From Bradyrhizobium sp. 170 (GTDB lineage Bacteria; Pseudomonadota; Alphaproteobacteria; Rhizobiales; Xanthobacteraceae), in the NCBI RefSeq assembly GCF_023101085.1, contig NZ_CP064703.1:4154001-4218000 (forward strand): 64,000 bases of DNA. Reading direction: 5' to 3'. The notes beneath the pieces are model-generated. The model did not search any database, was not told the DNA's origin, and worked only from the letters and a program-made list of their open reading frames with translations. Shown here piece by piece: positions 28,966-40,870 of this stretch; the first letter of the stretch is position 1; the number at the start of each line of letters is the position of its first letter. The translations under genes and the position numbers were made by a program.

Positions 28966-30253
28966 TCAACTCGCCCGCTGAATATCGGCGCGTATCGACC
29001 GCGCCGCCCAGATGAACAACAGCGCCCCGAGCGTGGTTGTGACCGCAGCCGACAGCAGCGAATAGCGCACGGCCTGGGCGCCATAATCGTTCTTCAGCGC
29101 GTCGTTGAGCATGCCGACCGCCAGCGGGCCGATGCCCTGGCCGAATCCGGCCGCCGTCAGCAGCATGATGGCGGATGCCAGCGCCCGCATGCTCGGCTTT
29201 GCAACGGTTTGCGCGATCGCAAAGATCGGGCCGAGATGAAAGCCGACCAGGAACGAGGTGGCGGCCAGTGTCGCCACCATCGTGGTGAAGTCTGATGTCA
29301 GCATGCAAAGCGCAAACACCGGTCCCGCGAGGCTTGAGGTGACCGCGGGTGCCCACAGTTTCCAGCGATCGTCGCGGCGGCTGATCTGGGCCACCATGAA
29401 TCCGCCGAGCAGCGTGCCGGCGATGCCGCACAGTCCCTTGAAGGTGCCGGCATAGGTGCCGATTTCGGCGCTGGAGAGATGGTGCACCCGCGCCAGGAAC
29501 GGCGGAATCCAGGCCGAGGTCGCGTAGTTAGTATAGGTCGTCAGGCAAAAGCCTGCGAGCAGGTAACGTCCGTTGCGAGGCGAGGAAGCCGAGCGTCGGC
29601 CCGATTGGCTCCGGCGTAAACGTCTCCGCCATCGCGCCGCGCTTCGGCTCTGATATCGTCAGCCACAACACCGCGGCGAGCGCGATGCCGGGCAGGCCGG
29701 CGACATAGAACGCCATCCGCCAGCCGTAGTACTGGTTGATATAGCCGCCGATGAAATAGCCGAGGAATACGCCGAGATAGGTGCCGATGGCGTAGATCCC
29801 GAGCGCGCGCGGGCGTTCGTTCTTGCTGAAGAGATCGGCAATGATCGACTGCGAGGCGGGCGTGCCGCCGGATTCGCCGATGCCGACGCCGATGCGCGCC
29901 AGCGCCAGCGTTGCGACGCTCTGAGCCATGCCGCAGAACACCGTCATCGCGCTCCAGAACGCCAGCGCAACGGCTACGATGTTGCGGCGGTTGAAACGGT
30001 CGGCGAAGCGCGCGATGGGGATGCCGAGCAGCGAATAGAACAGCACGAAGCCGAAGCCTGCCAGCAGGCCCATCGTGGTGTCGCTGAGCGCAAACTCCTT
30101 TTTGATCGGCTCGATCAGGACGTTGAAGATGGTGCGGTCGAGGAAGTTCAGGGCGTAGATGACGGTCAACAGCGCCAGCGCGTAATATCGCCGGACCGAG
30201 GGCTTTGCGGCGGCGTCGGTTTGCAAGGCTGCCTGTGGCGCGAGATCGACCAT
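28966..30253 (-). pseudogene. MFS transporter broken by a one-base frameshift
   Basis: A major facilitator superfamily permease read in two frames. The N-terminal part (from ATG 30253, behind GAGGGGGG) has the first six or so membrane spans with the FLDRTIFNVLIEPIKKEF and GESGGTPASQSIIAD segments of the spinster/anion-permease-like branch. After ...GFLASQRT the frame runs to a premature stop at 29528. In the other frame the protein goes on at once with YLLAGFCLTTYTNYATSAW and keeps its remaining spans to 28966. One extra base in the AA at 29565-29566 explains it. It lies 41 bases after the Rieske oxygenase gene on the same strand, so it probably once imported that substrate. Confidence 0.85.
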
Positions 30254-30293
30254 GGTTTCCCCCCTCGATATTTTTTTCGTTAAACTTGTCGCC

Positions 30294-31484
30294 TCACGCC
30301 TCGCGAATGAAATTCCCCGCCTCGAATTCAACCGGCGGCGCGTTTTCCTCGAACGAGATGCCGACCGGGTCGCGGCCCGAGGCCATCGCTTCGAGCTGAT
30401 CGCCCAGCATCCGCCGGATCATCAGGATGCCGCGGTCGCTCTGGCCAAAGTGCTCTTCCGAATGCAGCGTCACCGGGCCCTGGCCGACCTGCGCCTCGTA
30501 ATCGCCGGGGAATTGCTGGTGCTCCTGTTCGGTCATGTCCCACCAGAACTTGCCGTTGAATTTGGAGCGCATCCGCCCGATGTCGCCTGAATTCTTCACC
30601 CGGCCCGCGACATAGATGCGGAAGGACGTGTCGTCGATCGGCAAGGTCCAGCCGATCGATTCGACGCGGGCGAACTGCGCGACGCGCGGATTGGGCACCA
30701 CGCGCAGCGTGGGGAGGGCGGCTTCCGTCACCCGGTAAAACACCTTGCCGTCGTCCTGATGCCGGATCGAGCGCACCATGATGCCGCGCGGCGAGGTCTC
30801 GAATTTCACCTCCGGCATCGAGGCCATCATGTTGGTGAATTGCGGCCCCGAGAACGATCCGTGCAGCACCGGGACGTGGTAGGGGTCGACGACGTTTTCG
30901 AAATGCTGCAGCCAGTTGCAGGGAATGACCGCCGGGCCGCCGCCGCCGATGGAGGAATCGTCGGCCTCGACGAACTCGCCGTCGTCCATGTTTTCCAGGC
31001 ATTCGTAGCGCGGCAGCACCGGCTTCTTCTCGGCCGGCCCGAGATAGGCGAAGATCAGGCCGTAGCGTTCCTGCAGGGGATACCAGGGCTGGCGAATTTT
31101 GTCCTTGAACAGGCCGCCCTCGGGCTCGCAGGGCTGTTCGAGGCAATGGCCCTCGGTGTCGAACTTCCAGCCGTGATAGCAGCAGCGGATGCCGTCTTCC
31201 TCGACCTTGCCGTAGTAGAGCGTGGTGCCGCGATGGCAGCAGCGAGCGTGCAGCAGGCCGGCGCGACCGTGCCTGTCGCGAAACAGCACCAGATCCTCGC
31301 CGAGCACGCGCACTTTCCTGGGGATATCGGTGGCGTCGGCGACGAGCCCTACCGGATGCCAGTAGCGCCGCAGCAGTTCGCCCATTGGCGTGCCGCGGCC
31401 GACCGAGGTCAGTTCGGTCCGGGTGGTGGACGGCTTCATGGCATAGCCAGTCCCGAGATCGCGATCCCGCTGCGTAATGTTCAT
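30294..31484 (-). CDS. aromatic ring-hydroxylating dioxygenase, Rieske [2Fe-2S] subunit
   Basis: A 396-residue oxygenase alpha-type subunit. The N-terminal Rieske domain binds [2Fe-2S] through CCHRG and, 17 residues on, CCYHGW. The catalytic domain has NVVDPYHVPVLHG, the mononuclear iron site (two His, plus a downstream Asp). The PMGELLRRYWHPVG start resembles phthalate/vanillate-type oxygenases (single-component alpha with a separate reductase). The ATG at 31484 follows GGGAGG. No reductase gene is nearby. A MarR regulator is divergent, and a broken permease follows, so this is a catabolic module for an aromatic acid of unknown identity. Confidence 0.9.
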   Translation of the reverse strand: MNITQRDRDLGTGYAMKPSTTRTELTSVGRGTPMGELLRRYWHPVGLVADATDIPRKVRVLGEDLVLFRDRHGRAGLLHARCCHRGTTLYYGKVEEDGIRCCYHGWKFDTEGHCLEQPCEPEGGLFKDKIRQPWYPLQERYGLIFAYLGPAEKKPVLPRYECLENMDDGEFVEADDSSIGGGGPAVIPCNWLQHFENVVDPYHVPVLHGSFSGPQFTNMMASMPEVKFETSPRGIMVRSIRHQDDGKVFYRVTEAALPTLRVVPNPRVAQFARVESIGWTLPIDDTSFRIYVAGRVKNSGDIGRMRSKFNGKFWWDMTEQEHQQFPGDYEAQVGQGPVTLHSEEHFGQSDRGILMIRRMLGDQLEAMASGRDPVGISFEENAPPVEFEAGNFIREA

Positions 31485-31660
31485 GCCGCTTCCTCCCGCC
31501 ACGGCTTTTGGGCGCCGCGGTCGTTTGACGTGCTGAGGGAAGTGAAATACGAATCGATGACAGTGTCAACGATCGGCATTTCGCATCGCTTGATTGATTT
31601 GTTCGATCGCGCTTCACCACTGACCTTGGCATCGGCCCGCTTTGTTGGCAGAGGTTGGGG

Positions 31661-32176
31661 ATGAGCCAGAAGCCCGGAAAGCAGACCGCGCCTGCGCCCG
31701 CTGTGGGGAACGACGCGGCATTGGCGCCGATCACTGCGATGATGTCGTCGCGGCTGATGGTGCTGGCCAATCTGCTCAAGCGCGGCGCGATCCTGCGCTA
31801 CAAGCGGCTGGCGGGGCTCTCCTCGGTGGAGTTCGGCCTGGTGGCCTCGCTGGGGCGGCGGCCGCCGATGAGCGTTATCAGGCTCGCGGAAGCGGTCGGC
31901 ATGGACAAGGGGCAGATCAGCCGGGCGCTGGCGGAACTGGTTTCGCGCAAGCTGGTCGCCAAGGAGGTCAATCCGCGGGACAATCGGGAGACCCTGGTTT
32001 GCCTGACCAAAGCGGGGCTGGCGGCGCATGACACCATTGTGGCAGGCGCACAGGAGCGCAACCGGCGGCTCCTGGAACAGCTCAGCAAGGACGAGTTCAA
32101 GCTGCTGCTCGACCTGACCGAGCGCCTGACCGACACGGCTGCCCGGATGCTCGCGGACGAGAAGGATTTGAACTGA
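31661..32176 (+). CDS. MarR family transcriptional regulator
   Basis: A 171-residue dimeric winged-helix regulator. The recognition region is MSVIRLAEAVGMDKGQISRALAEL followed by the wing VNPRDNRETLVCLT; helical ends (MMSSRLMVLANLL; LLLDLTERLTDTAARML) form the dimer interface. The ATG at 31661 is preferred to a TTG two codons upstream because AGAGG lies 5 bases before. It is divergent from the Rieske oxygenase gene, with 176 bases between, and so likely represses that gene in response to an aromatic ligand. Confidence 0.88.
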   Translation: MSQKPGKQTAPAPAVGNDAALAPITAMMSSRLMVLANLLKRGAILRYKRLAGLSSVEFGLVASLGRRPPMSVIRLAEAVGMDKGQISRALAELVSRKLVAKEVNPRDNRETLVCLTKAGLAAHDTIVAGAQERNRRLLEQLSKDEFKLLLDLTERLTDTAARMLADEKDLN

Positions 32177-32373
32177 AATTCGGCACCTTGCGGCCCGGCG
32201 CGCGTTGGTCGGGCGAGGCCGGAACGCAACACTTTTTCGGGTTCTGCGGATGCGTCAAACGCAGGCATTACCCTCAAGCCGGCTTGTCTTGCGCCCTCTG
32301 TTGCGCTGCGCTAAGCCAAGAATAATTCCAATTAACGAATCTGCGGCCAAATCCGCAGGAAAAGGCACCGCCG

Positions 32374-32739
32374 ATGACCGGCATCCTGCAGAATTACCTT
32401 CCACTTGTCGTGTTTATCGGGGTGGCGAGCCTGATCGGCCTGGCGCTCCTGATCGCTCCGTTCCTGGTCGCGTTCCAGCAGCCGGATCCGGAGAAGCTCT
32501 CCGCCTATGAATGCGGATTCAACGCATTCGACGACGCCCGTATGAAGTTCGACGTCCGCTTCTATCTGGTCGCGATCCTCTTCATCATCTTCGACCTCGA
32601 AGTGGCGTTCCTGTTCCCGTGGGCGGTCGCCTTCGGCAAGCTCGGCGCCACCGGCTTCTGGTCCATGATGGTGTTCCTCGCCGTCCTCACGGTCGGCTTC
32701 GCTTATGAGTGGAAGAAAGGCGCGCTGGAATGGGATTGA
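32374..32739 (+). CDS. nuoA: NADH-quinone oxidoreductase subunit A
   Basis: Inner-membrane subunit at the junction of the arms of respiratory complex I. The 121-residue protein has three membrane spans (about 10-30, 65-85, 95-115) and the conserved loop [20 protein letters not shown] around residues 42-60. It is first of the 14-gene operon; its end overlaps nuoB by 10 bases. Confidence 0.96.
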   Translation: MTGILQNYLPLVVFIGVASLIGLALLIAPFLVAFQQPDPEKLSAYECGFNAFDDARMKFDVRFYLVAILFIIFDLEVAFLFPWAVAFGKLGATGFWSMMVFLAVLTVGFAYEWKKGALEWD

Positions 32740-33320
32740 GCCCGACAGCAACAGGCTCTTCGCCGGCGATAGCGCAGGCGCCGAAGGGCATTCTCGATCC
32801 CGCTACCGGCAGACCGGTCGGCGCCAATGATCCGTTCTTCCTCGAGGTCAATCACGAGCTGTCCGACAAGGGCTTCTTCGTTGCCGCCGCCGACGACCTG
32901 ATCACCTGGGCGCGCACGGGCTCCCTGATGTGGATGACGTTCGGTCTCGCCTGCTGCGCGGTCGAGATGATGCAGGTGTCGATGCCGCGCTACGACGTCG
33001 AGCGCTTCGGCTTCGCCCCGCGCGCTTCGCCGCGGCAGTCCGACGTCATGATCGTGGCGGGCACGCTGACCAACAAGATGGCGCCGGCGCTGCGCAAGGT
33101 CTACGACCAGATGCCCGAGCCGCGCTACGTGATCTCGATGGGGTCGTGCGCCAATGGCGGCGGCTACTATCACTATTCCTACTCGGTCGTGCGCGGCTGC
33201 GATCGCATCGTGCCCGTCGACATCTACGTGCCCGGATGCCCGCCGACGGCGGAGGCGCTGCTCTACGGCATACTGCTGCTGCAGAAGAAGATCCGGCGCA
33301 TCGGGACCATCGAACGCTAA
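32730..33320 (+). CDS. nuoB: NADH-quinone oxidoreductase subunit B
   Basis: Carries iron-sulphur cluster N2, the last electron donor to quinone. The 196-residue protein shows the four ligands: the tandem Cys of [10 protein letters not shown], Cys of GSCANGGG and Cys of [10 protein letters not shown]. The ATG at 32730 overlaps the nuoA stop; a longer start would place 7 more residues within nuoA and lacks family support. Confidence 0.96.
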   Translation: MGLSPTATGSSPAIAQAPKGILDPATGRPVGANDPFFLEVNHELSDKGFFVAAADDLITWARTGSLMWMTFGLACCAVEMMQVSMPRYDVERFGFAPRASPRQSDVMIVAGTLTNKMAPALRKVYDQMPEPRYVISMGSCANGGGYYHYSYSVVRGCDRIVPVDIYVPGCPPTAEALLYGILLLQKKIRRIGTIER

Positions 33321-33331
33321 GGTTTTAGGCA

Positions 33332-33943
33332 ATGGACGACGGTAAGCTCGACGCTCTTGGGCAGACGATTGTTAGCGCGCTTGGCGGCGCGGCCAGCGCC
33401 CATGCGGTCGCGTTCAACCAGCTCACCGTCACGGTCGATGCCGGCAAGATCGTCGATGTCATGAAGTACCTGCGCGACGATCCTTCACTGCGTTTCGTCA
33501 ACTTCACCGACGTCACGGCGGTGGACTATCCCGGCCGCGAGAAGCGTTTCGACGTAGTCTATCATCTGCTGTCGCCGACGCTGAACGAACGCATCCGAAT
33601 CCGCGCGGAAGCCGACGAGACCACGCAGGTGCCGTCGATCATCGACGTGTTTCCCGGCGCCGACTGGTTCGAGCGCGAGACCTACGACCTCTACGGCGTG
33701 ATCTTCACCGGCCACCCCGACATGCGGCGGCTCTTGACCGATTACGGCTTCGACGGCCATCCGCTGCGCAAGGACTTTCCGCTCACCGGTTTTGTCGAGG
33801 TCCGCTACGACGACCAGGAGAAGCGGGTGCTCTACGAGCCGGTCCGCCTCAACCAGGAATTCCGCAAATTCGATTTCCTCTCGCCCTGGGAAGGCGCGGA
33901 CTACCCGCTGCCGGGCGATGAGAAGGCGGAGCCGAAGGCCTGA
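33332..33943 (+). CDS. nuoC: NADH-quinone oxidoreductase subunit C (30 kDa)
   Basis: Peripheral-arm subunit of complex I. The 203-residue protein carries the signature [16 protein letters not shown] and [16 protein letters not shown]. It is separate from nuoD, as in other alphaproteobacteria (fused in E. coli). nuoD starts 2 bases after its stop. Confidence 0.95.
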   Translation: MDDGKLDALGQTIVSALGGAASAHAVAFNQLTVTVDAGKIVDVMKYLRDDPSLRFVNFTDVTAVDYPGREKRFDVVYHLLSPTLNERIRIRAEADETTQVPSIIDVFPGADWFERETYDLYGVIFTGHPDMRRLLTDYGFDGHPLRKDFPLTGFVEVRYDDQEKRVLYEPVRLNQEFRKFDFLSPWEGADYPLPGDEKAEPKA

Positions 33944-33945
33944 CC

Positions 33946-35136
33946 ATGAACGAACAGAATCTTCGCAATTTTACGATCAACTTTGGACCGCAGCATCCGG
34001 CCGCGCACGGCGTGCTGCGTCTCGTGCTCGAGCTCGACGGCGAAGTCGTCGAGCGCGTTGATCCGCATATCGGCCTCTTGCATCGCGGCACCGAAAAGCT
34101 GATCGAGCAGAAGACCTATCTGCAGGCGATCCCGTATTTCGACCGGCTCGATTACGTCGCGCCGATGAATCAGGAGCATGCGTTTTGTCTGGCGGCGGAA
34201 AAGCTGCTCGGCATCACGGTGCCGCGCCGCGGCCAGTTGATCCGCGTGCTCTATTGCGAGATCGGCCGCATCCTGTCGCATCTGCTCAACGTCACCACGC
34301 AGGCGATGGACGTCGGCGCCTTGACCCCGCCGCTGTGGGGTTTTGAAGAGCGCGAAAAGCTGATGGTGTTTTATGAGCGCGCCTCCGGCTCGCGCATGCA
34401 TGCGGCCTATTTCCGCGTCGGCGGCGTGCACCAGGACCTGCCGCCAAAACTGATCGACGACATCGAGACCTGGTGCGATCCGTTCCTGCAGGTCGTCGCC
34501 GACCTCGAAACGCTGCTGACCGGCAACCGCATCTTCAAGCAGCGCAACGTCGATATCGGCGTGGTGACGCTGCAGCAGGCTTGGGAATGGGGCTTCTCCG
34601 GCGTGATGGTGCGCGGCTCGGGCGCGGCCTGGGACCTGCGCAAGGCGCAGCCCTATGAGTGCTACGCCGAAATGGACTTCGACATTCCGATCGGCAAGAA
34701 CGGCGACTGTTACGACCGCTACTGCATCCGCATGGAAGAGATGCGCCAGTCCGTGCGCATCATGAAGCAGTGCATCGCAAAACTGCGCGCGCCGGATGGG
34801 CAGGGCCCGGTCGTCGTCGAGGACAACAAGATCGCGCCGCCGCGGCGCAGCGAGATGAAGCGCTCGATGGAAGCGTTGATCCATCACTTCAAGCTCTACA
34901 CCGAGGGCGTGCATGTGCCGGCCGGCGAAGTCTACGCCGCGGTCGAGGCGCCCAAGGGCGAGTTCGGCGTCTATCTGGTCTCCGACGGCTCCAACAAGCC
35001 CTACAAGTGCAAGATCCGCGCGCCGGGCTTTGCCCATCTGCAGGCGATGGATTTCATCTGCAAAGGCCATCTGCTCGCTGACGTCTCGGCCATTCTCGGC
35101 TCGCTCGACATCGTGTTCGGAGAGGTCGATCGGTGA
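33946..35136 (+). CDS. nuoD: NADH-quinone oxidoreductase subunit D (49 kDa)
   Basis: Forms the quinone-binding cavity with NuoB. The 396-residue protein begins [19 protein letters not shown] and has [12 protein letters not shown] and [15 protein letters not shown], the conserved hydrogenase-like core, and ends in FGEVDR. Its stop overlaps the start of the FkbM gene by one to four bases (ATGA/GTGA), so the two are translationally coupled. Confidence 0.97.
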   Translation: MNEQNLRNFTINFGPQHPAAHGVLRLVLELDGEVVERVDPHIGLLHRGTEKLIEQKTYLQAIPYFDRLDYVAPMNQEHAFCLAAEKLLGITVPRRGQLIRVLYCEIGRILSHLLNVTTQAMDVGALTPPLWGFEEREKLMVFYERASGSRMHAAYFRVGGVHQDLPPKLIDDIETWCDPFLQVVADLETLLTGNRIFKQRNVDIGVVTLQQAWEWGFSGVMVRGSGAAWDLRKAQPYECYAEMDFDIPIGKNGDCYDRYCIRMEEMRQSVRIMKQCIAKLRAPDGQGPVVVEDNKIAPPRRSEMKRSMEALIHHFKLYTEGVHVPAGEVYAAVEAPKGEFGVYLVSDGSNKPYKCKIRAPGFAHLQAMDFICKGHLLADVSAILGSLDIVFGEVDR

Positions 35137-36095
35137 TGGCGCAGGCGCCCATCCAGTTTGACCGGGCTTCAGGCGCGCTCGTAGGCGCGAACGCGTGGGA
35201 GCGTTTGGCCGCGGTTGCGCTGGTGCTGGGGTCGAAGGTGGCGTCGAATTTTTCGCACCGCGGCTACAACATATGCGCCAACCTGTTGCGCACGACGCTG
35301 CCCGAGCGCGGCATCCAGATCAAACTCAATCCCGACGCCACCTTCGAGTTTCCCTATGGCGACGGCTACTGGAGCAAGCTGCTCAATCGAAGCTACAGCT
35401 ATGAAGACGAACTGGAGTTGTTGTTCCGCGATTCCGCCGACGTCGACTACACGCTGCTCGATTGCGGCGCCAATTACGGCTACTGGTCAGTCTTGGTATC
35501 GAGCAAGCCGTTCGGTTCGCACAAGGCGATCGCGATCGAGCCGTCGGGACAGAATTTTCCGAAGCTCGCCAACAACGCCAAAATCAACGGCAATCGCTTC
35601 GAAGCCATGAAATGCGCGATCGGCGCGACACGCGGCACCGCGCGGCTGTCCGGCACCAAGCATGAGGCGTTCAGCATCGCTGGCGACCAGTCTGGTGGCG
35701 AGGAGGTGCCCGTCATCGCGCTGGATAACCTGCTGGACGACGGCAAGGTCGCCCCCGGCGGCAAATATCTGATCAAGCTCGACGTCGAGGGCGTCGAGAT
35801 CGAGGCCATGAAGGGCGGCGCGCGGTTGATGCAGGGTGACAGCGTGCTGCTCTGTGAGGAACACGGCAACGATCCCCAACATACCGTGTCGCGCTATATC
35901 CTCGAACAGACTCCGCTGAAGCTGATCGTCTATGACCCGCGCAGCAATCGCCTTGAAACCGTGACCGACCTTTCGATTCTGGACCGGATCAAGGTTTCAA
36001 CCCATGTCGGCTACAACGTGTTCGGCACCGCAAGCGCATTCTGGCTCGCCCGGATCGATGCGCTCAATGCGAAAGCCGGGCGCCGCGTGCAATGA
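35136..36095 (+). CDS. FkbM family methyltransferase within the nuo operon
   Basis: A 319-residue SAM-dependent O-methyltransferase-type protein. The core LLDCGANYGYWSVLVSS (motif I), KAIAIEPSGQNF (motif II) and LIKLDVEGVEIEAMKGG (FkbM signature) are clear. The start is ATG 35136 or the GTG one codon earlier; either overlaps the nuoD stop. FkbM enzymes usually methylate sugars or lipids. Whether this one modifies a complex I component, quinone or an unrelated substrate is unknown; its position only shows coexpression. Confidence 0.88.
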   Translation: MAQAPIQFDRASGALVGANAWERLAAVALVLGSKVASNFSHRGYNICANLLRTTLPERGIQIKLNPDATFEFPYGDGYWSKLLNRSYSYEDELELLFRDSADVDYTLLDCGANYGYWSVLVSSKPFGSHKAIAIEPSGQNFPKLANNAKINGNRFEAMKCAIGATRGTARLSGTKHEAFSIAGDQSGGEEVPVIALDNLLDDGKVAPGGKYLIKLDVEGVEIEAMKGGARLMQGDSVLLCEEHGNDPQHTVSRYILEQTPLKLIVYDPRSNRLETVTDLSILDRIKVSTHVGYNVFGTASAFWLARIDALNAKAGRRVQ

Positions 36096-36106
36096 GAGAC
36101 TGAACG

Positions 36107-36718
36107 ATGTCCGTCCGCCGCCTCGCACCGAAGGAATTGCAGCCCGCGAGCTTTACGTTCTCGGAAGAGAACCTCGCCTGGGCGAAGGCGCAGATCGAGA
36201 AGTATCCGCCGGGTCGCCAGGCGTCCGCCGTGATCGCGATCCTGTGGCGCGTGCAGGAGCAGCATGAGGGATGGGTGTCGGAAGCCGCGATTCGCGCGGT
36301 CGCCGACCTCCTGGAAATGCCCTACATCCGCGTGCTGGAAGTGGCGACCTTCTACACGATGTTTCAGCTTCAGCCGGTCGGCAAGAAGGCGCATGTGCAG
36401 GTCTGCGGCACGACGCCGTGCCGCCTGCGCGGTGCCGAGGACATCATCAAGGTGTGCCAGAGCCGCATCCATCACGATCCCTTCCATCTGTCGAAGGACG
36501 GCAATTTCAGCTGGGAAGAGGTCGAGTGCCTGGGCGCCTGCGTGAACGCGCCGATGGTGCTGATCTGGAAGGACACCTACGAGGACCTGACCAAGGAAAC
36601 CTTTGGCAAGGTGCTCGACGGTTTCGCGTCAGGCAATCCGCCGAAGCCGGGACCGCAGATCGACCGTCAGTTCTCGGCGCCGGTGGGCGGGCCGACGACG
36701 CTGAAGGAAACCACATGA
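36107..36718 (+). CDS. nuoE: NADH-quinone oxidoreductase subunit E (24 kDa)
   Basis: Carries the [2Fe-2S] cluster N1a. The 203-residue protein shows the four ligands in [22 protein letters not shown] (two Cys) and [11 protein letters not shown] (two Cys), with the ATFYTMFQL helix before them. Its stop overlaps the start of the next small gene (ATGA). Confidence 0.96.
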   Translation: MSVRRLAPKELQPASFTFSEENLAWAKAQIEKYPPGRQASAVIAILWRVQEQHEGWVSEAAIRAVADLLEMPYIRVLEVATFYTMFQLQPVGKKAHVQVCGTTPCRLRGAEDIIKVCQSRIHHDPFHLSKDGNFSWEEVECLGACVNAPMVLIWKDTYEDLTKETFGKVLDGFASGNPPKPGPQIDRQFSAPVGGPTTLKETT

Positions 36719-36930
36719 AGCGTGACGGCACATCGCCCGTGATCGGGCAGGGAAGGGTCAGCGCGATGAAGAACTGGCGCTATATCGGCATGCACGCCAT
36801 CGCGGCGGCCGTGTTCATTTTTCTGCTGCAGCGGTACGCGCTGAGTGCGACGCTCGAATCCAGCCTGTTGTGGGCGCTGACCTTCGGCGGATGCGCCGCG
36901 GGTCTCGCTTACGCGCAGTCCAATCGTTGA
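36715..36930 (+). CDS. small membrane protein between nuoE and nuoF
   Basis: A 71-residue protein whose ATG overlaps the nuoE stop (ATGA), so it is translated in the operon. Two hydrophobic segments are seen ([15 protein letters not shown] and [17 protein letters not shown]). No family is recognised. It may be a lineage-specific accessory or assembly factor of complex I, or a passenger. Confidence 0.7.
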   Translation: MKRDGTSPVIGQGRVSAMKNWRYIGMHAIAAAVFIFLLQRYALSATLESSLLWALTFGGCAAGLAYAQSNR

Positions 36931-36951
36931 TCCGCTAGGAAGCTTCAAGTC

Positions 36952-38277
<1,326 letters not shown>

Positions 38278-38282
38278 ACGCG

Positions 38283-38774
38283 ATGTCGCAACCGAGCGTT
38301 TTTTGGTGGCAGAGATACGGGACGCTGGCGCAGATGGCGCAGGCGGCCGTGGCGCTGCTCGGCTTTGTTGCGATCCTCTTCCAGATCAACGAGATCCGCA
38401 CCAACAACCGCGGCTCCAGCGCACGGCAGGCGTTTCTCGGCTATACGGAACTGGCGTTCCAGAATCCGAAATTCTCGCAGCCCGACTACGGCGCGATCAA
38501 GGCCGGCAGCCGCGAGGAGCGGGTGCAGTATGAGAGCTTCGTCTCGTATTTCCTCTACGCCTGTGAGGAGACCATCGCGGCCTTCGCCGACAAGCGCGAA
38601 TGGCAGGCGTCCTGCGACTACGACCTGAAGCCGCATCTGCCGTTCCTGTGCGAGAAGAACGCAGCGCAGCCGGCCTACCTCGCCACCTACGGCATCGAAA
38701 CCCAGCAATGGGTGAAGGCGTCGCTGAAGACCGCCAGCGTTACACCGCCAGACTGCAAGCTGGGAAAGACTTGA
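38283..38774 (+). CDS. hypothetical membrane-anchored protein between nuoF and nuoG
   Basis: A 163-residue protein with one N-terminal hydrophobic segment (MAQAAVALLGFVAILFQI) and a soluble part with several Cys and aromatic residues (YFLYACEETIAAFADK, SCDYDLKPHLPFLC). It starts 5 bases after nuoF, with GGAGT upstream, and ends 7 bases before nuoG. I recognise no family; similar proteins of unknown function with an FQINEIR motif after one span occur in many bacteria. Confidence 0.7.
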   Translation: MSQPSVFWWQRYGTLAQMAQAAVALLGFVAILFQINEIRTNNRGSSARQAFLGYTELAFQNPKFSQPDYGAIKAGSREERVQYESFVSYFLYACEETIAAFADKREWQASCDYDLKPHLPFLCEKNAAQPAYLATYGIETQQWVKASLKTASVTPPDCKLGKT

Positions 38775-38781
38775 GACAGCA

Positions 38782-40860
38782 ATGACCAAACTCATCATCG
38801 ACGGTAAAGAGATCGATGTGCCTGCGGAGTTCACGCTGCTGCAGGCCTGCGAGGCCGCGGGCGCCGAAATTCCGCGCTTCTGCTACCACGAGCGGCTGTC
38901 GATCGCCGGCAATTGCCGGATGTGCCTCGTCGAGGTGAAGGGCGGCCCGAAGCCGGTCGCAAGCTGCGCCTGGGGCGTGCGCGACTGCCGGCCGGGCCCG
39001 AAGGGCGAGCCGCCGGAAATTTCCACGCGTTCGCCGATGGTGAAGAAGGCGCGCGAAGGCGTGATGGAATTTCTGCTGATCAACCACCCGCTGGATTGCC
39101 CGATCTGCGATCAGGGCGGCGAGTGCGATCTGCAGGATCAGGCGATGGGCTACGGCGTCGACACCTCGCGCTTTGCCGAGAACAAGCGCGCGGTCGAGGA
39201 CAAGTACCTGGGCGCGCTGGTCAAGACCTCGATGAACCGCTGCATCCAGTGCACGCGCTGCGTCCGCTTCTCCGCCGAAGTCGCCGGCGCACCCGAGATG
39301 GGCGCGACCGGTCGCGGCGAGGACATGGAGATCACGACCTATCTGGAGCAGGCGCTGACCTCGGAGCTGCAGGGCAATCTCGTCGATATCTGCCCCGTGG
39401 GCGCGCTGACCTCAAAACCTTACGCGTTCGCCGCGCGTCCGTGGGAGCTCGGCAAGACGCAGTCCGTGGACGTCATGGACGGTGTCGGCTCCGCGATCCG
39501 CGTCGATACCCGCGGCCGTGAGGTGATGCGGATCCTGCCGCGCATCAACGAGGCCGTGAACGAGGAATGGATTTCCGACAAGACCCGCCACGTCGTCGAC
39601 GGCCTGCGCACGCAGCGGCTCGACCGGCCCTATATCCGCGACAACGGCAAGCTTCGCCCGGCGTCGTGGCAGGAAGTTTTCGCGGCGATCTCGGCCAAGG
39701 TCAAAATGAGCGACGGCAAGCGGATCGGGGCCATCGCGGGCGATCTCGCCGCGGTCGAGGAAATGTTCGCGTTCAAGGATCTGCTCGGCCAATACGGTTC
39801 CAGCAATCTGGCGGTGCAGGGCGGCGACGCCTTTGACGTCAAGGCGGGACGAGCGACCTGGATCTTCAATCCGACCATTGCCGGGATCGAGCAGGCCGAT
39901 GCGCTCTTGATCATCGGCGCCAACCCGCGCAAGGAAGCCGCCGTCCTCAACGCGCGGATCCGCAAGCGCTGGCGGACCGGCCAGCTCAAGGTCGGCGTGA
40001 TCGGCGCCAAGGCCGATTTGACCTATGACTACGACTATCTCGGCGCGGGCACGGATTCGCTCAGCGACCTCGCCACCGGCAAGCATTCCTTTGCCGAGGT
40101 GCTGAAGGCCGCCAAGCATCCGATCGTGCTGGTCGGCGCCGGTGCGCTGGCGCGGCATGATGGTGCGGCGGTGCTGGCGCTTTCGGCCAAGCTCGCGTCA
40201 GGTGTCGGCGCGCTCAAGGACGGCTGGAACGGCTTTGCCGTGCTGCAGGATACCGCCTCGCGTGCGGGTGCGCTCGATATCGGCTTTGCGGCCGGCGCAG
40301 GCGGCCTCAACCTCGCGCAGATGACGACCTTCGGCACGCTCGACGTGCTGTTCCTGCTCGGCGCGGATGAAGTGAAAGTGCCCGATGGCACGTTCGTGGT
40401 CTATATTGGCACCCATGGCGACCGCGGCGCGCATCGCGCCGACGTGATCCTGCCGGGTGCGGCCTATACCGAAAAATCCGGCATCTACGTCAACACCGAG
40501 GGCCGGGTGCAGATCGCCAGCCGCGCGGCGTTTCCGCCCGGCGAGGCGCGCGAGGACTGGGCGATCGTCCGCGCGCTGTCGGATGTGCTCGGCAAGAAGC
40601 TGCCCTATGATTCCCTCGCGGCGTTGCGCCAGGCGCTGTTCAAGGCCGTCCCGCATCTGATGCGGATCGACCAGATCGAGCCCGGCAAGGCCAGCGACGT
40701 CAAGGCGCTGGCGGGCAAGAAGGGCGGCAAGGTCGACAAGACCCCGTTCAAGAGTTCGGTCGAGGATTTCTATCTGACCAACCCGATCGCGCGGGCCTCG
40801 GCGGTGATGGCGGAATGTTCCCGGCTGGCGTCCGGGAAAATGCTGACGGCAGCGGAGTGA
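38782..40860 (+). CDS. nuoG: NADH-quinone oxidoreductase subunit G (75 kDa)
   Basis: The largest peripheral subunit, carrying several iron-sulphur clusters. The 692-residue protein has an N-terminal ferredoxin domain ([19 protein letters not shown], [2Fe-2S]), the His-Cys3 site [17 protein letters not shown], two Cys-rich [4Fe-4S] sets ([20 protein letters not shown]) and a molybdopterin-oxidoreductase-like C-terminal domain without molybdenum. Length matches alphaproteobacterial homologues. Confidence 0.96.
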   Translation: MTKLIIDGKEIDVPAEFTLLQACEAAGAEIPRFCYHERLSIAGNCRMCLVEVKGGPKPVASCAWGVRDCRPGPKGEPPEISTRSPMVKKAREGVMEFLLINHPLDCPICDQGGECDLQDQAMGYGVDTSRFAENKRAVEDKYLGALVKTSMNRCIQCTRCVRFSAEVAGAPEMGATGRGEDMEITTYLEQALTSELQGNLVDICPVGALTSKPYAFAARPWELGKTQSVDVMDGVGSAIRVDTRGREVMRILPRINEAVNEEWISDKTRHVVDGLRTQRLDRPYIRDNGKLRPASWQEVFAAISAKVKMSDGKRIGAIAGDLAAVEEMFAFKDLLGQYGSSNLAVQGGDAFDVKAGRATWIFNPTIAGIEQADALLIIGANPRKEAAVLNARIRKRWRTGQLKVGVIGAKADLTYDYDYLGAGTDSLSDLATGKHSFAEVLKAAKHPIVLVGAGALARHDGAAVLALSAKLASGVGALKDGWNGFAVLQDTASRAGALDIGFAAGAGGLNLAQMTTFGTLDVLFLLGADEVKVPDGTFVVYIGTHGDRGAHRADVILPGAAYTEKSGIYVNTEGRVQIASRAAFPPGEAREDWAIVRALSDVLGKKLPYDSLAALRQALFKAVPHLMRIDQIEPGKASDVKALAGKKGGKVDKTPFKSSVEDFYLTNPIARASAVMAECSRLASGKMLTAAE

Positions 40861-40870
40861 GCGTGACCTG

